From positions 620,001-684,000 of the forward strand of contig NZ_CP076607.1 of NCBI RefSeq assembly GCF_018966525.1: 64,000 nt of DNA. The letters are read 5' to 3'. This DNA is from Paenibacillus sophorae (GTDB lineage: Bacteria; Bacillota; Bacilli; Paenibacillales; Paenibacillaceae). Shown one piece after another: positions 35,518 through 42,806 of this stretch; within the stretch, counting starts at the first letter, position 1; each line of letters opens with the position of its first letter. The notes under the pieces were generated by a model. The model was not told the DNA's origin. It saw only the letters and a program-made list of their open reading frames with translations, and made no database searches. The translations under genes were made by a program, and so were the position numbers.

Positions 35518-35715
35518 ATGGGTGAACAAACCGAATTTGAAGAAGGCCAAAAAGCCCCGAATCCCGGAATCTATACAGAGGTAGGCGAGGCGCGAAGCTT
35601 TCATACGGAGATTCAGAACCCGAAGTCGATTAAAATGAAAAGAGGCGACACATTTCCGGAGACCACGAACAAAAACCGCAAGTGGAAAAAAGTCGAGAAA
35701 GCGCGCGTGCATTAA
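35518..35715 (+). CDS. yjzC: YjzC-family small protein
   Basis: The 65-residue hydrophilic protein begins 'MGEQTEFEEGQKAPNPGIYTEVGE' and has 'IQNPKSIKMKRGDTFPETTNKNRKW', the YjzC pattern. Function is unknown; the family is common in spore-forming Bacillales. GGAAAGGAGGAG precedes the ATG. It is rightward, against the surrounding genes, with no partner in its transcript. Confidence 0.85.
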   Translation: MGEQTEFEEGQKAPNPGIYTEVGEARSFHTEIQNPKSIKMKRGDTFPETTNKNRKWKKVEKARVH

Positions 35716-35796
35716 TTTTTTTTAGCGGTCATGAATAAAACAAGATGCCTTGGCCCATATTATAATCAGGCAGCACAAGAGAGAGGTGTGGTTCCG

Positions 35797-35868
35797 TTGG
35801 ACAATGCAGTCGAACAAAATCACAGGAATTCTGTTGCAGCAACTATTGTTGGCATAGGAGAGTGCTGA
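35797..35868 (+). CDS. Possible 23-residue peptide gene
   Basis: TTG 35797 lies eight bases after GAGAGAGGTG, a strong ribosome site, and opens 23 codons ending at TGA 35868 (MDNAVEQNHRNSVAATIVGIGEC). A perfect TATAAT is at 35761-35766 and a terminator hairpin at 35964-35990, which together outline a small transcript. The -35 is poor. The peptide has a polar head and a small hydrophobic tail ending in Cys. No family is recognised; it may be a signal peptide-like product, a leader peptide or chance. Confidence 0.4.
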   Translation: MDNAVEQNHRNSVAATIVGIGEC

Positions 35869-35963
35869 CGGCAAAGTCTTTTTAGACCGAAGCCTTTAGT
35901 GTTCCTTACTCGCTTTAGCAGCTTTTTACAGAGAAATTCCAAAAATCATTCAAGTGCTGCCTC

Positions 35964-35990
35964 GGAAGGGCCCGCAAGGGTCCTTCTTTG
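35964..35990 (+). terminator. Intrinsic terminator on the + strand
   Basis: GAAGGGCCC-GCAA-GGGTCCTTC (one G-U pair) is followed by TTTGCTGTG, a short U tract. Confidence 0.65.
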
Positions 35991-36065
35991 CTGTGTTCAG
36001 CAAGCATTCCCGCATGCATGTAAGAAGAAACGGCTGTACGCTCTTCTTGTCCTTGACCTGATATT

Positions 36066-36097
36066 AAAAAAATCCTCCGCCCATTGGACGAAGGATT
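36066..36097 (-). terminator. Intrinsic terminator after the first tRNA-Ser
   Basis: On the reverse strand AATCCTTCG and CGGAGGATT pair (one G-U), followed by TTTTTTT. Confidence 0.85.
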
Positions 36098-36119
36098 AAT
36101 AAGCTGATGCAAGTGGTAG

Positions 36120-36210
36120 TGGCGGAGAAGGTGGGATTCGAACCCACGCACGCTTTGACACGTCTAGCTGATTTCGAGTCAGCCCCCTTGGGCCTCTTGG
36201 GTACCTCTCC
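36120..36210 (-). tRNA. tRNA-Ser (anticodon CGA), copy 1
   Basis: The reverse strand reads GGAGAGG as the 5' acceptor arm, an anticodon loop CTCGAAA within GCTGA/TCAGC, a long variable arm typical of serine tRNA, the T arm GTGGG-TTCGAAT-CCCAC and an encoded CCA. The 91-base gene differs from copy 2 at only a few positions, in the acceptor stem and variable arm. It decodes UCG. Confidence 0.97.
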
Positions 36211-36270
36211 ACTGCCGCATAAAATACACTTTTGTCATCTTATCATAAATTAGATCCTTCAGGCAAGCCG

Positions 36271-36960
36271 TCAAGCGACATCATCCTGTTCTACCCTGCG
36301 AATGGATTGATAAGCGATGGCTATTCCGAGCAAGCCGAGGGCTACCGAGACAAGTGCCAGATCTCCCAATCGGAACTCGCCGAATCCGGAAGAGATAAGC
36401 GAGACGATTAACACCGCGCTGACTATGGTTGCCGGCACCGATTTTTTACGCATTCCTACATAGAGAGGGATCAGACCTATACCCGCCGCGTATATGGCAC
36501 TGGCTCCCGTCTTGATTAACTCTGAAATCAGCAGATCTGCAGTGATCTCGCCGGGAATGGCGTTGACGAAGCTATTGATGCCTACTATGATCACCCCGAG
36601 CACGATATTCGACACCACAATATTAACGAAAGTGAACAGCAGCACAATGATGAGCTTCGCATACATCAGCTTCATCCGCGAAATAGGATACGTAAACAGC
36701 AGGGTTATCGAGTTGTTCTTATACTCGTCAATAATTAACCTGCTAAGCAGGGCGGAAGCATAGATAATGAATGTACCCCTGATAGAGATATACAGCCCTT
36801 CAAAAACCTCAGGATAGGTTGTAAATTCACTCCCGTCAATGAATACGACCAGAATCATGAAGGCGAGGATTGCCAGATTGGCGATGAGTACACCTTTCAG
36901 CATTCCAGCCAGCTTATGCTTGCGGATTTCCAGAGAAATAAGCTTACGCAATGCCCTCAC
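36271..36960 (-). CDS. ABC-2-type transporter permease
   Basis: The 229-residue protein has about six membrane helices: 'LIANLAILAFMILVVFIDG', a segment near 50-70, 'LIIVLLFTFVNIVVSNIVLGVIIVGI' and three more. A cytoplasmic stretch 'DEYKNNSITLLFTYPISRMKLMYAK' near 90-110 is characteristic of BcrB/ABC-2 permeases. It forms an exporter with the ATPase encoded just upstream, overlapping by 17 bp. The cargo is unknown; peptide-antibiotic export or resistance is the common theme of such modules with two-component systems. Confidence 0.87.
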   Translation of the reverse strand: MRALRKLISLEIRKHKLAGMLKGVLIANLAILAFMILVVFIDGSEFTTYPEVFEGLYISIRGTFIIYASALLSRLIIDEYKNNSITLLFTYPISRMKLMYAKLIIVLLFTFVNIVVSNIVLGVIIVGINSFVNAIPGEITADLLISELIKTGASAIYAAGIGLIPLYVGMRKKSVPATIVSAVLIVSLISSGFGEFRLGDLALVSVALGLLGIAIAYQSIRRVEQDDVA

Positions 36961-37864
36961 CCCCGATCAGGCTTAAAAAATGATCTTCCAGTGTGTGCTT
37001 ATTTTTACTGACGCTGACTATTTCCACATCCTCCATCACTAGCGCCTTATTCAGCTCATGCTGCGAAACCCCTTCATCATAAATCCGGATTGTTCCGGAG
37101 TCCATCACTTTAAAATTGGACAAGTGCAGTATGTACTCCAACACATAAACCGCTTTGCTGACCGAACTTGTCACAAGCTCGATATATTCCGTGTTTCGGC
37201 TGAGGATGGAATCCATCGCCATCTCCTCAAGCAGCACACCCTCGCGAATAACACCGATCGTATCGGCAATCTGCTCAATTTCTCCAAGAATGTGGCTGGA
37301 GATTAGCAGCGTCATTCCATATTCCCGGCTGAGCATCCGAAACACATCGCGCAGTTCCTTAATGCCGACTGGATCCAGGCCGTTAATCGGCTCATCCAGG
37401 ATAAGCAGCTCGGGTTTGGTCATGACAGCCCTGGCAATACCCAGACGCTGCTTCATGCCAAGCGAGAACTCCTTCACCGGCTTCTTTTCCACTCCCGTCA
37501 GCTTTACAAGTTCCAACACATCGGCAATCGCCTGACGGTTGTAGTAGCCCATATATTCACCGTGCAGCAGCAGATTTTCACGGGCGGTCAGCCGGTCATA
37601 AAAAACCGGATACTCGATAATACTGCCCATTCGTTTTAGCATCTCATAGGAACGGCTGGTCATAGGTTCACCGAAAAATTCAATTTCGCCTTCCGTCGGC
37701 TTTACGAGATTCGTAATCATCTTCATCACGGTTGTTTTGCCCGCGCCGTTCGGGCCCAGAAAGCCGTAGATTTCACCCTGCCTAATTGTCATGTTTACGC
37801 TGCTTACGCTATTTTTCCCCTTGTACATTTTGCTTAAATTTCGTGTCCGGAGAATTACTGTCAT
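36944..37864 (-). CDS. ABC transporter ATP-binding protein (BcrA-like)
   Basis: The 306-residue ATPase has Walker A GPNGAGKTT near 38-46, signature FSLGMKQRLGIA near 133-144, Walker B LLILDEPINGLDP near 153-165 and an H-loop 'LLISSHILGEI'. The C-terminal 80 residues form the extension seen in BcrA-type subunits. It drives the adjacent ABC-2 permease. It lies 141 bp downstream of the kinase gene, within the regulator-kinase-ATPase-permease cassette. Confidence 0.92.
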   Translation of the reverse strand: MTVILRTRNLSKMYKGKNSVSSVNMTIRQGEIYGFLGPNGAGKTTVMKMITNLVKPTEGEIEFFGEPMTSRSYEMLKRMGSIIEYPVFYDRLTARENLLLHGEYMGYYNRQAIADVLELVKLTGVEKKPVKEFSLGMKQRLGIARAVMTKPELLILDEPINGLDPVGIKELRDVFRMLSREYGMTLLISSHILGEIEQIADTIGVIREGVLLEEMAMDSILSRNTEYIELVTSSVSKAVYVLEYILHLSNFKVMDSGTIRIYDEGVSQHELNKALVMEDVEIVSVSKNKHTLEDHFLSLIGGEGIA

Positions 37865-38005
37865 TTCCGCTGCTCCCTTCGGATTTCTCTTTCTGTTCCT
37901 TGTTTTTATTGTACAGAGCGGAATTTTCTTTTTTATTAACGTAATCTTACGAAAATCTTAAGAAGGCGGCTCCAGGACCGATATCACCTAAACCCGGCGG
38001 CCGAC

Positions 38006-38941
38006 TCAAAGATTTATTCTGGGGAAGGAGACCGTAAAGGCCGTTCTGACACAAGGCTGACTCACCAGCGAAATCTTACCGTTCATCTGTTCCGTTAGTC
38101 TTTTTGTGATCGTCAGTCCGAGGCCGCTTCCCTGATAGACCCGGTTCCGTGAATCCTCCAGAGTGTACAGGCGCTCGAACACTTTATCCTGATGGTCCTC
38201 GGAAATCCCCTTTCCCCGGTCCCAAATTTCAATATTTACGGTGTCCGTACCACTATCAAGCTTTAACCCAACCACCCCTCCGGCGGCCCCGTACCTGATC
38301 GCATTGGACAACAGATTGGACAGAATGCGGTCCAGCGCCTCATTATTCGCCCGTATGTAACAGGCTTCATCAGGAATCTCAATCGCTACATCCATACCTT
38401 TCGCGCTTAGGATATCGTAAAAGGCCAAGATATTTCTGCGGCACACTTCACCGGCCTCTACCCTTGACAGTGAAAGCTCATGATCTCCCGATTCCAGCTT
38501 AGCCAAGTCAAAAAAGGTATTCATCAGCGTGATTACCTCCCCGGCCTTCTGGTGTATCATCCTCAGCAGCCGCTCCCGTTCTTCGGCGTCCATTTCACCG
38601 TCCTGCAGCAGCGTTTCAATATACCCGAGGACGACGGTCAGGGGCGTCTTCAGGTCATGCGACACATTCGCCAGCATCTGGCGCATTGATTTCTGCAGTT
38701 TATTTCTCCGGGCGATGCCTTCATGGTTGATATCCAGCAGCCGATTCACATCGGTCAGCAGCGTTTGCAGTTCGGGCGAGCTGCTGAACATCAGCAATCG
38801 TTCCTGTGTACTCTGTGAAATGATCTGGTCCAGTTTATCGTGGATATATGTAAACTGGCGCGAATGATGACGGGACCTCCGATGCTGCATCACAAGACCC
38901 AACAGAAGCAGACCAATCACAGCTCCAAGCACCGCAGTCAT
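38006..38941 (-). CDS. Sensor histidine kinase with a single short N-terminal membrane helix
   Basis: The 311-residue protein has one membrane helix (about 2-18) with almost no outside loop. A coiled-coil linker follows, then HisKA with His95 in NVSHDLKTPL and an ATPase domain with 'LSNLLSNAIRYG' and 'GSGLGLTITKRL'. The lack of an extracellular sensor domain suggests it reads a signal in the membrane or through the adjacent ABC transporter, as in intramembrane-sensing kinases. ATG 38941 overlaps the regulator stop by 4 bp. Confidence 0.9.
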   Translation of the reverse strand: MTAVLGAVIGLLLLGLVMQHRRSRHHSRQFTYIHDKLDQIISQSTQERLLMFSSSPELQTLLTDVNRLLDINHEGIARRNKLQKSMRQMLANVSHDLKTPLTVVLGYIETLLQDGEMDAEERERLLRMIHQKAGEVITLMNTFFDLAKLESGDHELSLSRVEAGEVCRRNILAFYDILSAKGMDVAIEIPDEACYIRANNEALDRILSNLLSNAIRYGAAGGVVGLKLDSGTDTVNIEIWDRGKGISEDHQDKVFERLYTLEDSRNRVYQGSGLGLTITKRLTEQMNGKISLVSQPCVRTAFTVSFPRINL

Positions 38942-39657
38942 TGAACCGCATCTCCCAGCTTGTATCCGATGCCCCATAATGTTTTGATATACTCAGGGTG
39001 GGAGGGATCGTCTTCAATCTTCTCCCACAGCCTTCTCATATGTACGTTAATCACATTCTCGTCCCCATAATATTCTTCCTCCCATACCATCACGTAAATC
39101 TGCGCTTTGGTGAACACCCGTCCCGGATGAGTCATAAACAGCTTCAGGATATGAAATTCTTTGGCTGTCAGCTTCACCTCTTCTCCATTCTTCAACGCCG
39201 AGAAACTATCAAAATCCACCGTAAGTCCGCGCAGGGTGATGCTGTGCTTCTGATTGGCTGTCTCTTCGGACAGGCCGCGGCTTGAGGCATATTCCGCCCG
39301 GCGGATAGCCGCCTTCACCCGCGCCGCAAGCTCAATCATGGAGAACGGCTTGCTGATATAGTCATCCGCTCCGAAGCCTAGTCCCAGCGCCTTGTCGACA
39401 TCTGTATCCTTGGCGGACACAATCATCACGGGTACCAGGCTGGATTTACGGATACTCTGAAGAATATCCATTCCGCTCCGATTCGGCAGCATCAGGTCCA
39501 GCAGAACAAGGTCAAAGGGACCTTTATCGCGAAAAGCATGCTCCCCCGCCTCTCCGTCAAAGGCGCTCTCGACCTGGTAGCCCTCTTTCACTAAATACGA
39601 GCGAACCATCTCACTGATGGCTTCGTCATCCTCGACCAACAATATGCGATGCTGCAA
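38938..39657 (-). CDS. OmpR-family response regulator
   Basis: The 239-residue protein has a receiver domain (VEDDE acidic pocket, Asp54 in LLDLMLPN, Lys in ISKPF) and a winged-helix DNA-binding domain ending 'NVINVHMRRLWEKIEDDPSHPEYIKTLWGIGYKLG'. Two TTG codons follow GGGAGG by five and eight bases; 39657 has the better spacing. A TTG further upstream has no ribosome site. It is first in the cassette and likely controls it. Confidence 0.92.
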   Translation of the reverse strand: MQHRILLVEDDEAISEMVRSYLVKEGYQVESAFDGEAGEHAFRDKGPFDLVLLDLMLPNRSGMDILQSIRKSSLVPVMIVSAKDTDVDKALGLGFGADDYISKPFSMIELAARVKAAIRRAEYASSRGLSEETANQKHSITLRGLTVDFDSFSALKNGEEVKLTAKEFHILKLFMTHPGRVFTKAQIYVMVWEEEYYGDENVINVHMRRLWEKIEDDPSHPEYIKTLWGIGYKLGDAVQ

Positions 39658-39820
39658 CAACGTTTCCTCCCGCAATAATTTCCCCGGCAGGCTGACAGGT
39701 TATATTAGTCCCGCTCACACCCAGCCTTATTGAAAAGTTGCTTTCAACATGTTCGTTTCATAGTATAAACTTACCAGAATTATTAAGATCCGGGAGCTCC
39801 AGAACTTATAAATTTATGAC

Positions 39821-39854
39821 AAAAAAACCTCCCGCCTATACAAGGCAGAAGGTT
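39821..39854 (-). terminator. Intrinsic terminator after the second tRNA-Ser
   Basis: On the reverse strand AACCTTCTGCCT and AGGCGGGAGGTT pair over 12 bp (two G-U), followed by TTTTT. Confidence 0.85.
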
Positions 39855-39887
39855 AATTTCATCGCATTTATTAAGCTTTGGCTTTAG

Positions 39888-39978
39888 TGGCGGAGAGAGT
39901 GGGATTCGAACCCACGCACGCTTTGACACGCCTAGCTGATTTCGAGTCAGCCCCCTTGGGCCTCTTGGGTACCTCTCC
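39888..39978 (-). tRNA. tRNA-Ser (anticodon CGA), copy 2
   Basis: This gene has the same layout and anticodon loop (CTCGAAA) as copy 1 and an encoded CCA. It differs at a G-U position of the acceptor stem and one base in the variable arm. The orientation matches copy 1, 3,768 bp away, so the two are direct repeats around the regulator-transporter cassette. A terminator follows it. Confidence 0.97.
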
Positions 39979-40021
39979 GCAGCAAGATTTATTGTATCAT
40001 CCAACCAAGGTAATTGCAAGC

Positions 40022-40234
40022 TTAATTATTATCCACTTTATTCTCAGCCGATCTAAGCACCTTTTTTAAGTTCTTCTCAAATTTAGCCCGGGGAATCAGT
40101 ACACTGTGTTGACAGCCTGTACATTTAATTCGGATATCCATCCCCATGCGGATGACTTCCATTTCATTTGTTCCGCATGGATGGGGCTTCTTCATCTGCA
40201 CGATATCACCCAACTGAAAGCTTTTACGTTCCAT
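40022..40234 (-). CDS. DUF951 small protein
   Basis: The 70-residue protein reads 'FQLGDIVQMKKPHPCGTNEMEVIRMGMDIRIKCTGCQHSVLIPRAKFEKNLKKV', the full DUF951 signature, with CGTN and CTGC cysteines that may bind metal. Function is unknown. ATG 40234 follows GAGGGAG; the gene overlaps the MscS gene end by 11 bp, so it is probably co-translated. Its place beside mscS near the origin is conserved in Bacillales. Confidence 0.9.
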   Translation of the reverse strand: MERKSFQLGDIVQMKKPHPCGTNEMEVIRMGMDIRIKCTGCQHSVLIPRAKFEKNLKKVLRSAENKVDNN

Positions 40235-41318
40235 CAGGCTTCTCCCTCTTTTCTTTGACTTCACCAGCCGCCTGCTCCAGCAATCCCGTTCTTGCCGCCT
40301 GACGCGCGGTTTGCTGCTCCGAAGCTGGCACAGACAGTTCCTCATCGGCTAACGCCTTAGCTCCTGACTGCGTTTCTGATTCGGGTTGAGCCTTGGCTTC
40401 AGCCTCTGCCTGTTCATGTTCAGCCCGCTCCGCTTCCTTCACAGCCTGCTGCTCAAGCGCCTTTTTAATATCGCTCTGAATCTGACGCTGTGCGACTTCC
40501 CTTTTATTCGGCAGCGTATTGGCGGTTACTCGAACCACATACTCTGAAGTGCTCATCGACTGTATCCCCAGAACGTTCGGAAATGCCACAACATTATTAT
40601 TGCGTTCTTCAATGCCTTCAAGAGCTTGACGGATGACACCCAGCGTTTCTTCAAGACTCTGTTCGATTTTTACCGGAACATCGACAACGGCCAAGGCGTT
40701 AGCCATCGAGTAATTCGTCACGTTCGCTATCGTACCGTTTGGAATGATATACATTTCGCCATTACTGCCAAGCAGTTTGGTCGTACGCAGCCCGATCATT
40801 TCAACGGTGCCTTTGAATCCGCCAGTTGCAATCACATCGCCTACCGCAAATTGATCCTCCAGGATAATGAAAAAGCCGGTAATTACATCTTTCACCAAAC
40901 TCTGTGCGCCAAAACCGATGGCAAGACCGAGTACGCTCGCACTCGCCAGCAGCGGAGCCAGCTTAAAATTAAACTCTGATAATATGAGCAGAATCATGAT
41001 AAAATTGCAGACAATCGTAACCGTATTCTTCAGCAGCTCGCCAACCGTTGAGAAGCGCCGCGTATTTGCCAGCATCCCTCTGCTGCTCTTTCGGTCTAAT
41101 GAACGATCAATAACGCCGTATACAACCTTAATCAATATGCGCGTCAGAATGAATAGAAATATTATGCGCAGTCCCGCAAACAAAACATTAGCCCACATAT
41201 CCGCATCGGTTACCCAGTTCCATATTTTATCCCTAAATTGAACCGCCTTATTTACCGCCTGATCCACTGTCCCTTCCGTGGTGCCGGCACTCAGCAGCCA
41301 GCCCTGCCAATGACGCAT
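40224..41318 (-). CDS. Small-conductance mechanosensitive channel (MscS family)
   Basis: The 364-residue protein has membrane helices at about 45-62, 92-115 and 120-150, the latter containing the pore-lining 'LLASASVLGLAIGFGAQSLVKDVITGFFI'. A beta domain follows with 'DQFAVGDVIATGGFKGTVEMIGLRTTKLLG'. It releases solutes on hypo-osmotic shock. Beyond the usual core it has a hydrophilic tail of about 80 residues rich in Ala, Glu, Gln and Lys (about 281-364), unusual for the family and possibly helical. The start follows GGAGGAGGAGGG. Confidence 0.93.
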   Translation of the reverse strand: MRHWQGWLLSAGTTEGTVDQAVNKAVQFRDKIWNWVTDADMWANVLFAGLRIIFLFILTRILIKVVYGVIDRSLDRKSSRGMLANTRRFSTVGELLKNTVTIVCNFIMILLILSEFNFKLAPLLASASVLGLAIGFGAQSLVKDVITGFFIILEDQFAVGDVIATGGFKGTVEMIGLRTTKLLGSNGEMYIIPNGTIANVTNYSMANALAVVDVPVKIEQSLEETLGVIRQALEGIEERNNNVVAFPNVLGIQSMSTSEYVVRVTANTLPNKREVAQRQIQSDIKKALEQQAVKEAERAEHEQAEAEAKAQPESETQSGAKALADEELSVPASEQQTARQAARTGLLEQAAGEVKEKREKPDGT

Positions 41319-41331
41319 TCCCTCCTCCTCC

Positions 41332-41589
41332 TCACTCTGAAATTAATCTGTACCCGCCTTCATGGTCATCCCTGCCGTATATGCCACGGATTTCGATTGT
41401 CTCTTCCTTTATAATCTGTTCAACCTTAGCAAGCTCGCGGCGAAAAAATTGAATCGACATGGCGCAGCCGGCGGTAATATCTTTTGGCGTTGGACAGGTG
41501 TCAATCTCAATTTCTGCATATTCCAGCAGCATCTCGGCGCGCAGTGCCTGCTGGGTAGAGTCAAACGCTATCAACAGTTCCTCGTTCAT
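41332..41589 (-). CDS. DUF3343 protein (putative Se/S carrier-like)
   Basis: The 85-residue protein reads 'LLIAFDSTQQALRAEMLLEYAEIEIDTCPTPKDITAGCAMSIQFFRREL', matching DUF3343, with conserved Cys at 'DTCPTP' and 'AGCAMS'. The family is proposed to carry selenium or sulfur and often accompanies a class-V aminotransferase like the one 1.2 kb away. It is 13 bp upstream of mscS on the same strand. Confidence 0.85.
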   Translation of the reverse strand: MNEELLIAFDSTQQALRAEMLLEYAEIEIDTCPTPKDITAGCAMSIQFFRRELAKVEQIIKEETIEIRGIYGRDDHEGGYRLISE

Positions 41590-41704
41590 TGGTCACACTC
41601 CTCATAGGCTTCAGGGCTCATCTCTTTTTCCTGAAGTATAAAACTGCCCTTCTATCCATATACTAGCTAGCATCAAGTAGAAATGTCCTAGAAAGGAAGA
41701 TTAT

Positions 41705-42310
41705 ATGTATTATTCCTCTAATCCAATGCCATTGCAAGAAATGTCTTGTTTAAAAATATCACATACGGACCCTGAAATCTATTCTGCAATCATTCACCGG
41801 CTGCTATTTCATTTCTCCCGTGCCCGTGCCGGCGCTCACATCGTCGTTGTCTGCATCGGCACCGACCGTTCGACCGGAGATGCGCTCGGACCGCTTGTAG
41901 GCACCGCCCTGGCCCGCTTTCACAGCCCGCTGTTCTCTCTATATGGGACGCTCGATAATCCGGTGCATGCCGTCAATTTGGAGGAGACGCTGAACCTGAT
42001 CCGTGAACGCCATGACAAGCCCTACATAATTGGCATAGATGCCTGTCTGGGTCATTCCACAAGCGTCGGTTCGATTCAGGTCGTTGAGGGTCCTCTCCGC
42101 CCTGGAGCGGGTGTAAACAAACAACTGCCGCCGGTAGGCGATATCCATTTAACTGGCATCGTTAACGTCGGCGGCTTTATGGAATATTTCGTATTGCAAA
42201 ACACACGGCTTAGCCTTGTCATGAAGTTATCGGAAATTATCGCTTCCAGCCTCTTTTCGGCTATGAAGCAGTGGCATGTGCACGCTAAATCCGCTGCAGC
42301 GCAAGAGTAA
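41705..42310 (+). CDS. yyaC: Spore protease YyaC
   Basis: The 201-residue protein contains 'AHIVVVCIGTDRSTGDALGPLVGTAL' (about 44-69) and 'IGIDACLGHSTSVGSIQVVEGPLRPGAGVNK', the conserved blocks of the YyaC/GPR-related fold. YyaC is made during sporulation. It is rightward in a leftward region, as in B. subtilis, and its end overlaps the DUF4446 gene by 26 bp. The AAGGAAG site precedes the ATG. Confidence 0.92.
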   Translation: MYYSSNPMPLQEMSCLKISHTDPEIYSAIIHRLLFHFSRARAGAHIVVVCIGTDRSTGDALGPLVGTALARFHSPLFSLYGTLDNPVHAVNLEETLNLIRERHDKPYIIGIDACLGHSTSVGSIQVVEGPLRPGAGVNKQLPPVGDIHLTGIVNVGGFMEYFVLQNTRLSLVMKLSEIIASSLFSAMKQWHVHAKSAAAQE

Positions 42311-42785
42311 CCACTTCTTGTTCCTCAGGTGAAAGCGGATATTGCGGTTCGCCTTCTTGAAGCGTCTTGGCGTAAATATAGGAGTTGTCACGGCTGTGCA
42401 GGCTGGTAAGCACCATACCGGTTCGGCGGTCATCGAGAATGGCCAGCGAGAAACTGAGGTCATTCCCGCGCTCTCCAAAAGCATTATAGCGTTTAAGAGC
42501 AACATGTCCCTTTATGCCCTGTAACTTTAACTGGAGCGCTTCTATCGCGTTCTTTTGCAGCTGTTGGGTTTCTTCCAGCAGGTCGTTCTGAGTTTTCAAA
42601 TCGACCAACAGGCTTTCCAAATCTTCAATTCCCGAACCTGACATCATGGCATCATACTTCCGCCGCATGGACCGCAGTTTACTTCCCTGCGCAAGAATAA
42701 GAATAAACATCACGAGCAAGAGAATGGCAATCCCCGGGATAAACCATTGCAGTTGATCGCCTATAAACTGGTTCATTTCTGACAT
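42285..42785 (-). CDS. DUF4446 membrane-associated protein
   Basis: The 166-residue protein has one N-terminal helix (about 14-33), then a coiled coil (about 50-90), then 'IKGHVALKRYNAFGERGNDLSFSLAILDDRRTGMVLTSLHSRDNSYIYAKTL', the DUF4446 core. Function is unknown. It is convergent with yyaC and co-directional with the upstream desulfurase gene, 21 bp away. Confidence 0.88.
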   Translation of the reverse strand: MSEMNQFIGDQLQWFIPGIAILLLVMFILILAQGSKLRSMRRKYDAMMSGSGIEDLESLLVDLKTQNDLLEETQQLQKNAIEALQLKLQGIKGHVALKRYNAFGERGNDLSFSLAILDDRRTGMVLTSLHSRDNSYIYAKTLQEGEPQYPLSPEEQEVVTLALQRI

Positions 42786-42806
42786 CGATAAGACCGTCCT
42801 TTTTCT

